Assembly: GCA_009801085.1 (NCBI GenBank)
Contig: VNWV01000018.1
Coordinates: forward strand, 62,001 to 126,000
Length of the DNA: 64,000 nucleotides
DNA from: Lasiodiplodia sp. COLG20
Taxonomy: Eukaryota > Ascomycota > Dothideomycetes > Botryosphaeriales > Botryosphaeriaceae
Direction of reading: 5' to 3'
This document shows, piece after piece, positions 12,733 through 23,436 of the stretch (within the stretch, counting starts at the first letter, position 1; every line of letters begins with the position of its first letter). The translations under genes were made by a program, and so were the position numbers. Under the pieces are notes generated by a model. That model did not search any database. It worked only from the letters and a program-made list of their open reading frames with translations, and was not told the origin of the DNA.

Positions 12733-13703
12733 TTACAAGTGCTCGTGGAACCAAGAGAGGACAGTCTTGTAGCCGCGGGTGTATTCTTCCTTGACGCGAG
12801 CATCGCTCAAGTTGGAACTGCAAGTCTATTAGCTGGTGACCGCATGCCCTCGTTGTGGTTTTCTTACCGGGCAGCCATAAAGCCATGGATCTGGTCATCG
12901 AATAGCTCGACGTGGTTCTTGACCTTCAGACCCTGCTGCCAGGCCTTCACCGCCTCCTTGTCTTCATCCTTGGATGGCAGCATGAGGTATGGAATAGTGA
13001 CCTTGGGGGCGTCGGCAGGATCGACCATGGCGGGATGCGCGGAGACGGCAGCCTTGAACTTTGTCCCCTCGGTAGAGGAAAGGTTCGTGACCTATAGGCC
13101 GTGTTAGTACGGTAAATGGAGCGACATCCAGGTACGGCATACCTTTCCACCCCAGCAGAAGCCAAGGATACCCCAACTAGAGATAGCGCTGTTCTTGCTG
13201 TTGATCTCATCCACTATCTTGGGGATGCGTGAGACGGTCTTGGCCGGAGCGGCAGGGCCCGCGAAGAACGCGCCAAGCTTCTTGCCCTTCTCCTCGTTAT
13301 CCGGGGGATACCAGGAAATATCGGCGGGGTTGCCCTCGAAGAAGTCGGGGATGAAGACCTGGTACTTGCGGTCCTTGTCGGAGGTGGCGAGGATATCGGC
13401 GCCCTGGAGGGTCTGGGGGAAGAAGCCGAAGATGTCGAAAACGATCAGGATGGCGTGCTTAGCATCGGCAGGACCGGTGCGGTCTGATGGAGGTTGCAAG
13501 TTAGAGCATGGCAGAGAGAACAGGGCGGCATTGACTCACAAGTCTTGAGGCCATCAATGGTGATATACTCGCCCTTGGGCTCGTAGCCCTCGGAGACGAC
13601 GGGCGGGATGGTGCAGCCTGGGGTTGGCGTGAGCTCTCAGATAACACGAGGATTGCGGGGCGATAAGGTGGAGCTCACAGGCAAGAGAGTGCTGAGAGGC
13701 CAT
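12733..13703 (-). CDS. Dienelactone hydrolase family protein
   Basis: This is an alpha/beta-hydrolase related to carboxymethylenebutenolidase. Bacterial relatives open dienelactones in chlorocatechol breakdown; the substrate of fungal members is usually unknown. Exons on the minus strand are 13703-13679, 13620-13540, 13483-13143, 13091-12868 and 12817-12733; 756 nt give 251 aa. The triad is visible: nucleophile Cys145 in GFCWGGK, Asp in LPSKDED and His in DQIHGFMAAR. The N-terminal ACCTIPPVVSEGY and EYITIDGLKTY are typical of the ascomycete subfamily and support the start at 13703. The first exon is only 25 nt. The protein has no signal peptide, so it is probably cytosolic. Confidence 0.92.
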
Positions 13704-14579
13704 TGTGCACGAGTATCGGGGACGGATGGCAAGAGGCTTCCTGAATTGGGGAGAGGAGCAATGGCTGGGGCGGATCTGAGTTGTGCGGAGGATGCGGGCG
13801 GTGTTGATTAAAAAAGGGCGCATGGTGGAGGAGTCGCTGCGCGCGAAGGGACGCGGCGGAATTCGCTGAGAGCAGCCCCGCAATCGCGACTCGCCAAATG
13901 ATGTCATGCACACGCCGCTCTCAGCAGCCCAACTACACCACGACCACTTTCCTATACTACCCAGGTACTGTCCAGCTAAGAACCCAGTGCCTGTGCATTC
14001 GATGATTCGCGCACATTATGAAACGCATGCCCCACCTTGCTATAAACGTAGGTTTAGTCAGCTTACCTGCATGTCCTCCACGCGCTCTTCCAACTACCTT
14101 AGTATCTGTCCGGTCAGCGCGGATGAGCGGGCAGTGTTAGCGCGGTTGATTAAGATTTGCTGTCTGTCGCAGCCGCCGCACTCCAAGCCGGACTTCAGAC
14201 ACTACCCGCACGCCGGTTGTTGGAGGTCGCACTGCCAGATTGCGTTAGCTTTGCGCGTTGTGGGGATGAACATCAACGCCCTTCTTCCGCCTCCTACGCG
14301 TTGCACAGCCTTTGGATCTCCCAGGTACACCGACCATCCTGTGTTGCGCAAATTGGGTCTTGTTTAGGGAAGGGAGACGGAGGAATTTGGTATTTCAGAA
14401 AGTATGCGCTAAACCCCCAGGTACAATGACCAATCTTCACGTCATCTTTCAGCTATTCTAGTCACTCCTCTTCGCGCCCCTTTCTGATTGTGCCCCAATT
14501 GTACTTTTCAAACAACTCGGTGTCCCTGGTCGATCGGCGAATCGCTATCCTCCGCCGGAGACTACTTCTTATATCTCCA
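13704..14579. other. Upstream region of the hydrolase gene
   Basis: This interval holds the promoter of the dienelactone hydrolase and the 3' flank of the cupin gene. A plus-strand ORF of 153 codons at 13906-14367 has no family resemblance and a biased composition, so I do not call it a gene. Confidence 0.45.
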
Positions 14580-15323
14580 TCATTCATGTTTTGACTTCCC
14601 AGCTGTCCTACGCTGCCAATTGTCAAAAGCATCTTTCGGAGTGTACTTTCTTTGCACCGGTTCAATTCCCCATACAGAAGACAAGATGGTCGCCGCCTCC
14701 AACAAGAAATGCGCGATGAGCCATTCGACCAAGCTTGGCAGAGCTGGTCGTATTTTCTTCAGATAGCCACCTGCTCTTGACCCAGTCAAGTCCACGAAGA
14801 CTGGAAAGTTATCCAATGATCGGAAGATGGTGAACAGCTTCAGGTGTACTTGAAGCCCCCTCAACAGTTGCTCTAGCCATACCACCGAAAACCCTGCGAT
14901 GATCGTCTTCTGTAGTCTGGATTCTGCTTGTGCGTCCAGCACTACACCATTCAGATTCCAGAAAAATATCGCCTTGTCCCCGTCCTCTGGCTCAGTCCTT
15001 TCTACGACGACCACGTCTTCTCCGTCTGCCGCTTCTCTACTCCATTCGTGGCGCGTGTTCTTTTCCACTTTGATCTCCCTCACGATGTTCCCGCTCTCCG
15101 GGGCGCATATGACCTGGACCGTGTCTCCAAGCCTCACACGGACTTTTCCCTTGACGACACGCAGGTACTCGGCATGCTGTTCGTGCCAATGGAGTCCGCT
15201 CGACCACGTAGATCCTGTCGGAAGAGTAATCACGACGCGATCCAGGTATGAGAGATCGTAGATGACGGCGTCGGGTAGAGGTCTTTTGATGAGAGAGGGA
15301 ATTGCCTGGCTGCTAGGATCCAT
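14580..15323 (-). CDS. Cupin-domain protein
   Basis: This is a single-exon gene of 247 aa. The N-terminal half is one cupin barrel: the first cupin motif reads HWHEQHAEYLRVVKG with metal-ligand candidates His45, His47 and Glu52, and a later His sits in NTRHEWSRE where the second motif is expected. Cupins of this kind bind a divalent metal, but their reactions vary too widely to predict. The C-terminal 110 residues are unlike the barrel: hydrophobic segments around FSVVWLEQLL and PSLVEWLIAHFLLEAATIL, the latter possibly membrane-associated, followed by a basic tail. The gene is divergent from the DUF262 gene across 553 bp. The start is supported by the following LIKRPLPDAVIYD segment; the next in-frame Met lies inside the protein. 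Confidence 0.8.
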   Translation of the reverse strand: MDPSSQAIPSLIKRPLPDAVIYDLSYLDRVVITLPTGSTWSSGLHWHEQHAEYLRVVKGKVRVRLGDTVQVICAPESGNIVREIKVEKNTRHEWSREAADGEDVVVVERTEPEDGDKAIFFWNLNGVVLDAQAESRLQKTIIAGFSVVWLEQLLRGLQVHLKLFTIFRSLDNFPVFVDLTGSRAGGYLKKIRPALPSLVEWLIAHFLLEAATILSSVWGIEPVQRKYTPKDAFDNWQRRTAGKSKHE

Positions 15324-15876
15324 TGCGGGTCGAAATTGCGAAAGAGTCTGTGTTAACTCGACAAGAGAGCGGAGATGTTTGCTTTGGCGAAGTCTGAATG
15401 TATTGAGAGATCTTATCAGGCGTGGCTTCCACTTGCATCGCTAAACTTCATTTGTCATCCGTCTCGCTTTGGAGAGAGGATGTAAGCGACTGCTGCAGCC
15501 TGCGGAATCCTCCCGCGATTCATCGTGATACAACAAGGTATGAGACAATAACGCACGTGGAATCCTGCCGGCTCGATTGGTGCCCTCAGACATTCCCAGA
15601 TCTCGGTGCTCTATTATGCGATTTGAAGGCCTGAGAGTTAAGGATAGCACTTTGCGTATGCGCCTTCTTTTGGACTAGCGTGGACCCTTGCCTGGCAGTA
15701 CTTTCCTCGTGTCTTCTTATTTAGAGCGCTCACGAACTTCACTCCGACACCAACACTGCAGCTTACTTGTCTTTACGTCTCTGCACCCACAGCACCTGCG
15801 CAAGACTCGCACGACGGCTACGGATTCCGTGTGCGTGTGCGCTGTACCTACGGCACTCAACTTACATTGCTAGGCC
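15324..15876. promoter_or_regulatory. Divergent intergenic region, cupin / DUF262
   Basis: 553 bp lie between two start codons facing away from each other, so both promoters should be here. No specific factor site was recognised. Confidence 0.4.
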
Positions 15877-18080
15877 ATGTCTCCGCCGTTGGGAGTAACT
15901 CACGCCTATGCCCAGACTTCAAATGATGAAACTCAACCGGTCGCAGAGTTTGGTCCGCAGCGCGAGCGGATGGTCGCAAGCTCTCGCGACAGCAGTTACC
16001 TTGACGTGGATGGTACAAACCAACCTCCGACAATAAAAGGCGAAATCGACACCGAGGATGAAGAGGATTATGAGGAAAGCGGCGTGCGCGTCTTCAACCC
16101 GCGACCAAGTTTACCGGTCCCCTCAGTTGAGCATCGGTCTTTGCAAAATCTGATGGGTAAGAACTCCGTCTACACTCGCATCAATACTGCTGACATCCTA
16201 GCAACAGATATGTTAGATGAGCAAGCGATCGACCTCAACCCTGAGTACCAGAGAGATCTTGTTTGGGCGAAAGATCGCATGGTGGGTCTTATTGACTCTA
16301 TAATCGGTAAGTGGGCTCATCTTGCGATTCAGTGAGGGCAACATTCACACAGTAAACAGAGAATGTTTACATCCCCCCAATAATCTTCAATCGCCAAATC
16401 ACTCGCATGGAGGACGGAACAGCCCGCGTGAAGCGGGTTTGCGTCGATGGCAAACAGCGGCTCTCATCGTTGAAGGCATTCATGGATGGCAAAATCGGGT
16501 GTCATGATCGACATGGATCAGTTTGGTGAGTGCAATAATTAAGCATGTAAGTTGTAAACCGCGCTTACTCTCGCAGGTATTTCACCAAACCTGCGACTGG
16601 CAGAAGCCGCCGTACGATTGGCGAGGATTTCAAAGAAGCATTCCGGAACCGACAGCTTATCGTATACGAATACCGCAACCTCAAACGAGCACAAGAAGAA
16701 GATTTGTTCTCCAGCGTCCAAAAGGGAGTTCAACTGACGACTGCGGAGAAATTTCGCGCCACAACAGGGCCGTGGCAAGGCCTCGCAAAGCTTTATGAGC
16801 AAAAATTCCCCAGAGTGACCGGATTGTCCGGAACCAAGCGATCCATAGGTTTTAACAACATACTGGTATCATTTGGCATGATTATTGAAGCAGAGCGTGG
16901 CCTTTCGAAGCAAAATCCACCACACTTCAGCACTTCCACCTCAACCATCAAAGCCCTTTTCAAGAACGTGGATGACTACAACGCCGATATGCGTGAGAAA
17001 ATTCAACAGACCTACATGGCATTTGACTGGTTGATTGAGCTCGACCCAAAGGCTTTCCAGGATAACGAGTACACACACGCGAAACTCTTCTCACCGTTCG
17101 AGTTCGTGGCAACTGCAGTGCTTATTTCCCTGCACTCGGAAAAGGAAAGTGATCAGTTCCTCATCGAGGGCATCAAGAGCATGCGGCTTCATTTGAGACA
17201 GTGCCTCAAAGACCTGCGCATGAACAGAGCATCCTGGGATTGCGCATGGCCTCTCATAGAATGCCTTTTCGCTCGAGATGAACAGGAAATGAGACCTTCT
17301 GGGGCTCGTTCGCAGACCCAGACACCTGTTGATGCTTTGGTTGCCGCTCGTACCACCATTGCGGAGCGGCTTTCCCACTTGAAGCCAGTGGCTCATTCGG
17401 CCCATGCGTCCCAGATTGCGGAAGCCAACTCTGAGATCTCCTCGGAAGAATCAGCTGGAGCCGTTTCCAACAACACAGGATTCGTTTTACATCGGCCGCA
17501 GGATGCTCACGGCCTTCCAAATATCAATCTTCATCGTCAAGAAGGTATTGCACTTGACAGAAGTCCGCCAGACTATGAGCGAGTCGCCCATCCGAACGTA
17601 GCCAACTACGGAAATTCCAATTCGCGGTCACTTGAGCAACCATCTTCTTCAACTCATGCTGCGCGGCAACAACGATACAGCCATCGTAGCCAAGCATTTG
17701 ACCCATCGCCCACTGAAATCGCCAGGAAAAGGAAGCTTACACGATTCACGACTTCAGGCTATAACCCCAGCCACGTTGGGAGAGCGCAGCCCACTGAAAT
17801 GGATAACGTATCAAGGGCGCAAAATCCTGGACAGCGACCAGCCACTGGAGCGACATCGGTTCATGAAGCAATCGATGAAACAACCGCTCGTGTGTACCAA
17901 AGGTCTGCCGATGAATGTACTCCGGGACACCAAGACCAGTCAGCAAGAATACGTGTGTCAGAGTCATATAATTTGATCTCAGATGACGAGAGTGACGTGT
18001 CAGAGGATCTATTAGCAAGGTTCCGGCTGCATACTTCGAAGAGGCCGAGGGTGAAGAAAGAAATGCTTCTGGATGATTAG
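15877..18080 (+). CDS. DUF262 (GmrSD/ParB-like nuclease fold) protein
   Basis: Exons are 15877-16156, 16208-16306, 16360-16525 and 16577-18080; 2,049 nt give 682 aa. The DUF262 domain spans roughly residues 85-330: LNPEYQRDLVW near 103-113, then DGKQRLSSLKAF beginning at Asp156, the counterpart of the DGQQR motif of bacterial GmrSD and related ParB-like nucleases. In bacteria this fold hydrolyses NTP or cleaves modified DNA; the role in fungi is unknown. The C-terminal 270 residues are low-complexity, Ser/Gln/His rich, ending in a basic run (RPRVKK) that could be a nuclear signal. The first intron is 51 bp, a multiple of three without stop, so unspliced mRNA would add 17 residues. I prefer splicing because the joined text matches the family spacing. 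Confidence 0.82.
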
Positions 18081-18759
18081 GAGTTGAGAATTGAACATTC
18101 GTGTGTCTGGCATATGCACAAGTTTAGTGCGCCAACAACATGCCTGAATGGATCGAGGCAGTCAAAAGCCAAGCGTCACCGGTGCGGCATATCCTATCCT
18201 TAGCTTTATACATTCATACTGGAAGCACTCAGAGCACCAAAAGTCGGAATAAGCTCTAAAATGCTATGTTTCCTTCGATGTGGATTCTTCATCAAGTGCG
18301 ATTCATTTTACGGCGATCAAATGACTTCGGAATCATATCTCGAATAAGAAAAAGGTACGACGGCCAAGGCTCATCACTCACATAGCTTTCATCGGGAAGA
18401 GAAGAGCAATCTGGCTTGCTTGGTCATCAAGCGTAAGGGCGGGTATGGCGCTAAACAATTAGTGCTCAGTAGCTAAGATATGAAAATGGTATTGAAGGGT
18501 ACTCCCTTTTCTGGTGAAAAAGTCAGAATGTGTATTTGCTCAGTGTATTTGGCCGAGACCATGTGTTGAAATCCGTGAAAAGACGTTAACATGTTCAGTT
18601 TATTTGGCCCCACAGTTTGAGCTGGAGTACAAAGTAGTTGCCGGGTGGGAACCAGGTGGTCTCGCGCGCGCGGACCCTGTCGATCGCGCCGGCGCGTCCA
18701 CAGAGAGCTCCTTCGGTCGTGCGCCCTCTCCTGCGCCAAATCGCACCACCAACCTGCCA
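18081..18759. other. Intergenic, promoter of MSC7 gene
   Basis: 679 bp without a supported gene. It contains the 3' flank of the DUF262 gene and the promoter of the aldehyde dehydrogenase. ORFs here are short or extend into the following exon in another frame. Confidence 0.45.
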
Positions 18760-20800
18760 ATGGACGTCGCAGCTCTCTCCGAGAGCCTCAATGGCCCTGA
18801 AGCATATGTCTTGCTTGCTACCGCAGCCATAACGACCCTCTTCTTCTTTACCTGGTACACGTTCGACTCCGAAGCCGCTGTAGACTACTCGGTCGAACCA
18901 CCGGAGCAATGTTCGCCTGGCTGGAAGGGGAGGGTTCTTGACGAGCCTTCTCTCAAGGTTCGTTCTTGATTACATTTGCTTGTTAGGACTTGATCTAATT
19001 GCACTTCAATGATCACAGGCCGCCGGCTCCAACAACATCCAGTGCTACGCTCCCGCGACGGGCCAGTTCCTCGACCAGATCACGCCAGCCTCCGAGAAGG
19101 ACATTGACAACGCGGTTGCACGAGCGAAAGAGGCGCAGAAGCAATGGAAGAATACCACCTTCTCTGAGAGAAGGCAGGTTCTGAAGACGCTACTCAAGTA
19201 CGTACATACATCATACAATTTGTGTGGCTTTCAGGAGCTGTGGATAGGATGCTGAGATCACACCAGGTTCGTCCTTGAAAACCAGCAAAGCATTTCCACA
19301 GCGGCATGCTTGGACAGCGGCAAGACTCGGGTTGACTCGAGCTTCGGTGAGATTCTGGTCACGGCGGAGAAGCTCAAGTGGACCATCGACCACGGCGAGA
19401 AGGCCCTGACGCCTGAGAGTAGGCCGACCAATTTCTTGATGATGTACAAGAAGAACGAAGTGAGGTGGGAGCCGTTAGGCGTAGTAGCGGCATGTGTGAG
19501 CTGGAAGTAAGTTTACCTCTTACCATGAAACAGCATAGCGAAAACTAACTTGCCTTAGCTATCCTGTATGAGCCCCGAGGAGCCAATAAAGCTACGGTTT
19601 TCTGACTGTTCACAGTTCCACAACCTTGTCGGTCCCATAATATCAGCCCTCTTCTCCGGCAACGCTGTCATCGTCAAAGTCTCCGAGCAAACCGCATGGT
19701 CATCCCAGTACTTCACTCGCGTAGTCCATGGTGCCCTCTCGGCCTGCGGCTACGAGTCTTATGCTTCCTCGCTTGTCCAAACCGTCGTGACCTGGCCTGA
19801 AGTTGCTGGCCATTTCACCTCGCACCCTGGTATTTCGCACCTGACCTTCATTGGCTCCCGGCCCGTCGCGCACAAGGTCTGCGAATCGGCGGCCAAATCG
19901 CTCATTCCCGTCTGTGTTGAGCTCGGCGGCAAGGATGCGGCTATCATCCTAGACGACGTACGCAACCTCGAAAAGGTCGGCCACATCCTCCTCCGCGGCG
20001 TCTTCCAAGCAGCAGGCCAGAACTGCATCGGTATCGAGCGCGTCGTCGCGCTGCCCAAAGCCTACGACCGCCTCCTTGATTTCCTGACGCCACGCATCCG
20101 CGCTCTGCGCTCCGGCTCCGTCCTCTCGCTCGAAAACTCAACCTCTACCGACAGCATCGATGTCGGTGCCAGCATCTCGGCGGCTAGCTTCGCCAACCTC
20201 GAAGCCATGATCCAAGAAGCAGTCGCCCAGGGCGCGCGGCTGCTGGCCGGCGGCAGCCGGTACGCGCACCCGGACCACCCCAAGGGCCACTACTTCGCGC
20301 CGACGCTCCTGGCGGACGTGACGCCGGAGATGCGCATCGCGCAGACGGAGTGCTTCGCGCCCGTCTTCCTGCTCATGCGCGCCGTCTCCGTCGCCGACGC
20401 CGTCGCCATCGCCAACAGCACCGAGTACGGCCTCGGGGCGTCCGTCTTCGGCGCCCGCCGCGCCGACCTCGAGTTTGTCGTCGACAATGTCGCGTCCGGC
20501 ATGGTCAGCGTCAACGACTTCGCCGTCTACTACGCCGTCCAGCTGCCCTTCGGCGGCGTCAAGGGCTCCGGCTACGGCCGCTTCGCCGGCGAGGAGGGCC
20601 TGCGCGGCATGTGCAACACGAAGGCCGTCTGCCGCGACCGCTTCCCTGGAATCATCGAGACGGGCATCCCGCCGGAGCTGAGGGTGCCTGTGGGTGACAT
20701 GCGTCGCGCGTGGCAGGTCGCGTGCGGCGTTGTGGAGTTGGGGTACGGTGAGAGTTTGGGGCGGAAGGTGAAGGGGCTGAGGAGGGTGATTGGGATTTAG
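18760..20800 (+). CDS. MSC7: Aldehyde dehydrogenase, MSC7 type
   Basis: This is an NAD(P)-dependent aldehyde dehydrogenase of the fungal Msc7 group, named in yeast for an effect on meiotic sister-chromatid recombination; its substrate is not known. Exons are 18760-18957, 19019-19197, 19267-19506, 19559-19565 and 19616-20800; 1,809 nt give 602 aa. A membrane anchor occupies about residues 15-35 (YVLLATAAITTLFFF). The fourth exon is just 7 nt and completes SWNYPFHN, the invariant ALDH cofactor-site motif (usually PWNFP). The general base Glu310 lies in VELGGKD and the catalytic Cys345 in GQNCIGIE. PFGGVKGSGYGR follows near the end. All junctions close in frame. The N-terminal anchor predicts an ER or outer-membrane protein with a cytosolic catalytic domain. 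Confidence 0.93.
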
Positions 20801-21287
20801 GGAAAGGTGGGTGGGGAGATGTCGATGTGAGTGCAAGGTATTGTTGTTGTGTCAGATAAGAGGTGGATGTAAAGGAAATAGGGGCGAAGAAAACAAGAAA
20901 GGATTGTACAATACATCCGGATGTTAAGCTTAACTACCCACGTAGGGTGGTGATATATTTTAATAAGAAAGTATCAGAGAAGTTGCATTCTTTTGTCACC
21001 TACTGTGATATGGCCGAGATTGGGAAGGCCTCTGAAGATTCAGATCGACGCAGTAAAACGCAGGTGGAAGAAAAGTTTGTGATTTTCGTGCTGTTTATAA
21101 GGCATTCTACCTGTCCATATCTAAGGTGCCCAGTAACTCCGTAAAGACAGTGGATTCATCACCCAGCAACAAACATAGTGGACTGACAGCGGACAAAAAA
21201 AAAGCATCATAGCATTATCATCACTTTCCGACAAGCTACAAAACAAGAGGTGGAATCCGAAAAGCGCTTTCAAGAAAAAACAAAAAT
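20801..21287. other. Convergent 3' flanks, no gene
   Basis: 487 bp lie between the ends of the MSC7 gene and the SDR gene, both transcribed toward it. The stretch is AT-rich with adenine runs, as expected for untranslated ends. The 93-codon ORF at 20863 has no motif. Confidence 0.5.
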
Positions 21288-22494
21288 TTACCTGCCAGAG
21301 GCAAGGTTCTGGGGAGCCTCGGAGGGCGGGCCCTCAGGGGTGACGTAGGCCTGGTTATAGAGTGTTAGGTTACAAGATATCTCCTTTTCATTCAGATGGG
21401 TGAGGAGAACGTACCTTGGTCATGCCACCGTCAACGACAAAGTCGGTACCGTTGACGAAGCTGGCCTCGTCGCTGGCAAGGAAGACGACGGCCTGGGCCT
21501 GCTCGATGGCCTCACCGAAGCGGCCAGTGGGGAAGTGGACCTCACGGCGGTGGCGCTTGGGCTTGTCGTCGCCGAGCCAGTCCTGGAGGAGAGGAGTGCT
21601 GTTTTCTCGCGTTAGCTGCTGCGGAATTGGGAGAAATATGGGGAGGGCTTACTTGAGGGGAGCGGGGCAGAGGGAGTTGAAGCGGTAGCCCTCACGGGCG
21701 TGGACGATGGCCAGCTCGCGGGTCATGGCGAGCACAGCGCCCTTGGAGGCGGTGTAGGCCAGCTGGGGCGTGGCGGAGCCGACGAGGGCGACGACCGAGG
21801 CGGTGTTGATGACGGAGCCCTTCTTCTTGCCGTGCTTGCGGAAGGAGAGGACGGCGTGCTTGCTGCCGAACCAGACGCCCTTGACGTTGATGTTCTGGGT
21901 CAGGTCCCAGATCTTCTCGGGCGTGTCGACGGCGTCGGCGTCGTCGGCGTGCATGATGCCCGCGTTGTTGAAGATGACGTCCAAGCCGCCCCACGCATCA
22001 ACGTGGTCGACGGCGGCCTTGACCGACTCCTCGGAAGAGACGTCGACGATCTTGCTCTCGAGCACAGCGCCGGCGGGAGACAGCTCCTTCGCCTTCGCCA
22101 AGCCCTTCTCGAGCGCCGGGCCGGAGATGTCGCACATCAGGACCTTGGCGCCCTCGCGGGCGAACAGAATGGTGGTCTCGAGACCGATGCCACTGGGATA
22201 ATGTGAGAAAATGTCTAGGAATGTATCTCAGACTGTACGGGAAATATTTTTTTAGGGGAAGCTTCAGGAATCATTAAGATATCAGGTGAGATGTATCAAG
22301 CTGGCGATTGCCGGTGAAATGCTCGTTTTCACCAATTTTGGTGATTGATTCCATCTCAAACAGCGGCAAATGCATCTCAGGAATGATTTGGTGGTACAAG
22401 GTAGCGGGGTAGGGGTATTGAGACATGGAGCTTACCCAGCAGCACCGGTGACGATGCAGTTCTTGCCTGCGAGGCGACCCTGGGAGCTGCTCAT
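21288..22494 (-). CDS. Short-chain dehydrogenase/reductase (classical SDR)
   Basis: This is an NAD(P)-dependent oxidoreductase whose substrate cannot be read from sequence. Exons on the minus strand are 22494-22436, 22192-21653, 21598-21415 and 21350-21288; 846 nt give 281 aa. The cofactor motif TGAAGGIG (residues 16-23) is split by the 243-bp first intron. NNAG, the catalytic Ser152 in INTASVV and the Tyr166-x3-Lys170 pair in YTASKG are all present. After the second intron come TPLLQDWLGDD and FVNGTDFVVDGGM, typical of the 3-oxoacyl-ACP-reductase-like branch. The last exon encodes only 20 residues. The gene is divergent from the glutamine synthetase gene 940 bp away. Confidence 0.92.
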
Positions 22495-23436
22495 TGTGAA
22501 GATGGCTCTGTTGAAGGGCTTGGTGAGGATTGGAGAGATGTGGCCTTGGAAAGGTTGGTCGTGAGAGAGTTGCTTTAACTGGGAGACGTCAGAGAAAAGC
22601 TGCCCCGCGATGGCACAGAGCACCTGGTGTCGGGCCGAGTGACAGCAAGCGGCGTGAGTGGCGGGTCCGCCTGACGGTGGGATGTCCGGGGCCGCTGACT
22701 CACGGGCTATGTAATGTCGGATAGGACCGCTTTCAACCGCGAGAGCTCACAATTCTGGCGGGGCGTCAATCGCGGGGTGGAGACGAGGAGACGGAGCGCG
22801 TGCGACAATCGTGACAATGGTGCGCCCAGTATTGCTTGTCCTGCCATGCGGGCATTTGTCCGATAACGGCGAGTGCGCTGGTGAGGCCAGATAAGCTCTC
22901 GACCTAGCGGGAACGGGCCCAGCGATGCCGTAATTCGACGCTTCTGGAAATTGTTCCCTGCTCCATCCACGAATTACGGCATCCGTATAGGTTGGCATAG
23001 CGTAATGGCCCTGAGTAGTAGCTTTGCCCTGCGGCTGCTGCGAGCCCTTGCCGGTGCAGCCATGAGCGCTGCGTAGATGAACCGTCCAAAATGACCCATA
23101 GCTCTTCCGCCAGCAGCCAAGCCGATGCAGTGAGGTGTGAAGCCGGAAGCCGGAAGCTAAGATAGATGATTGCTGACCGCGCAGGGCTGAGCTGCACAGG
23201 CGGTGCGGCTCGGAATGCCACGCCCGGCGGAGGTGTGGCTGAGGCTCGGGGGAGTGATCATCGGCTATCTCTGATATCGCTGGCTGGACGCCTGTTCGCG
23301 TCCTTATCCTGCACCCCACCAACTGCCGCGCCCATGCCCGCCCTCTAGCTCACCGACCACCTCCGCAGCCGCGCCTGCTCTCCCCATAACATCCGCTCAC
23401 GCGACACGCCCCGAGCTTCTTCAACAGTCGCCCTCA
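22495..23436. promoter_or_regulatory. Divergent intergenic region, SDR / glutamine synthetase
   Basis: 942 bp lie between two divergent start codons. Overlapping minus-strand ORFs (22747-23322 and others) have no motif and are judged spurious. Promoter function is inferred only from gene orientation. Confidence 0.4.

Noticed and set aside
14655..14675. Sequence resembling a tRNA B box (GGTTCAATTCC)
   Set aside because: It lies inside the cupin coding sequence; no A box at the right spacing and no cloverleaf could be drawn.
16157..16207. Reading through the first intron of the DUF262 gene
   Set aside because: The 51-bp insert keeps frame, but it has proper GT..AG ends, and removing it restores the usual spacing before the LNPEYQRD motif. 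Retention as a minor isoform is not excluded.
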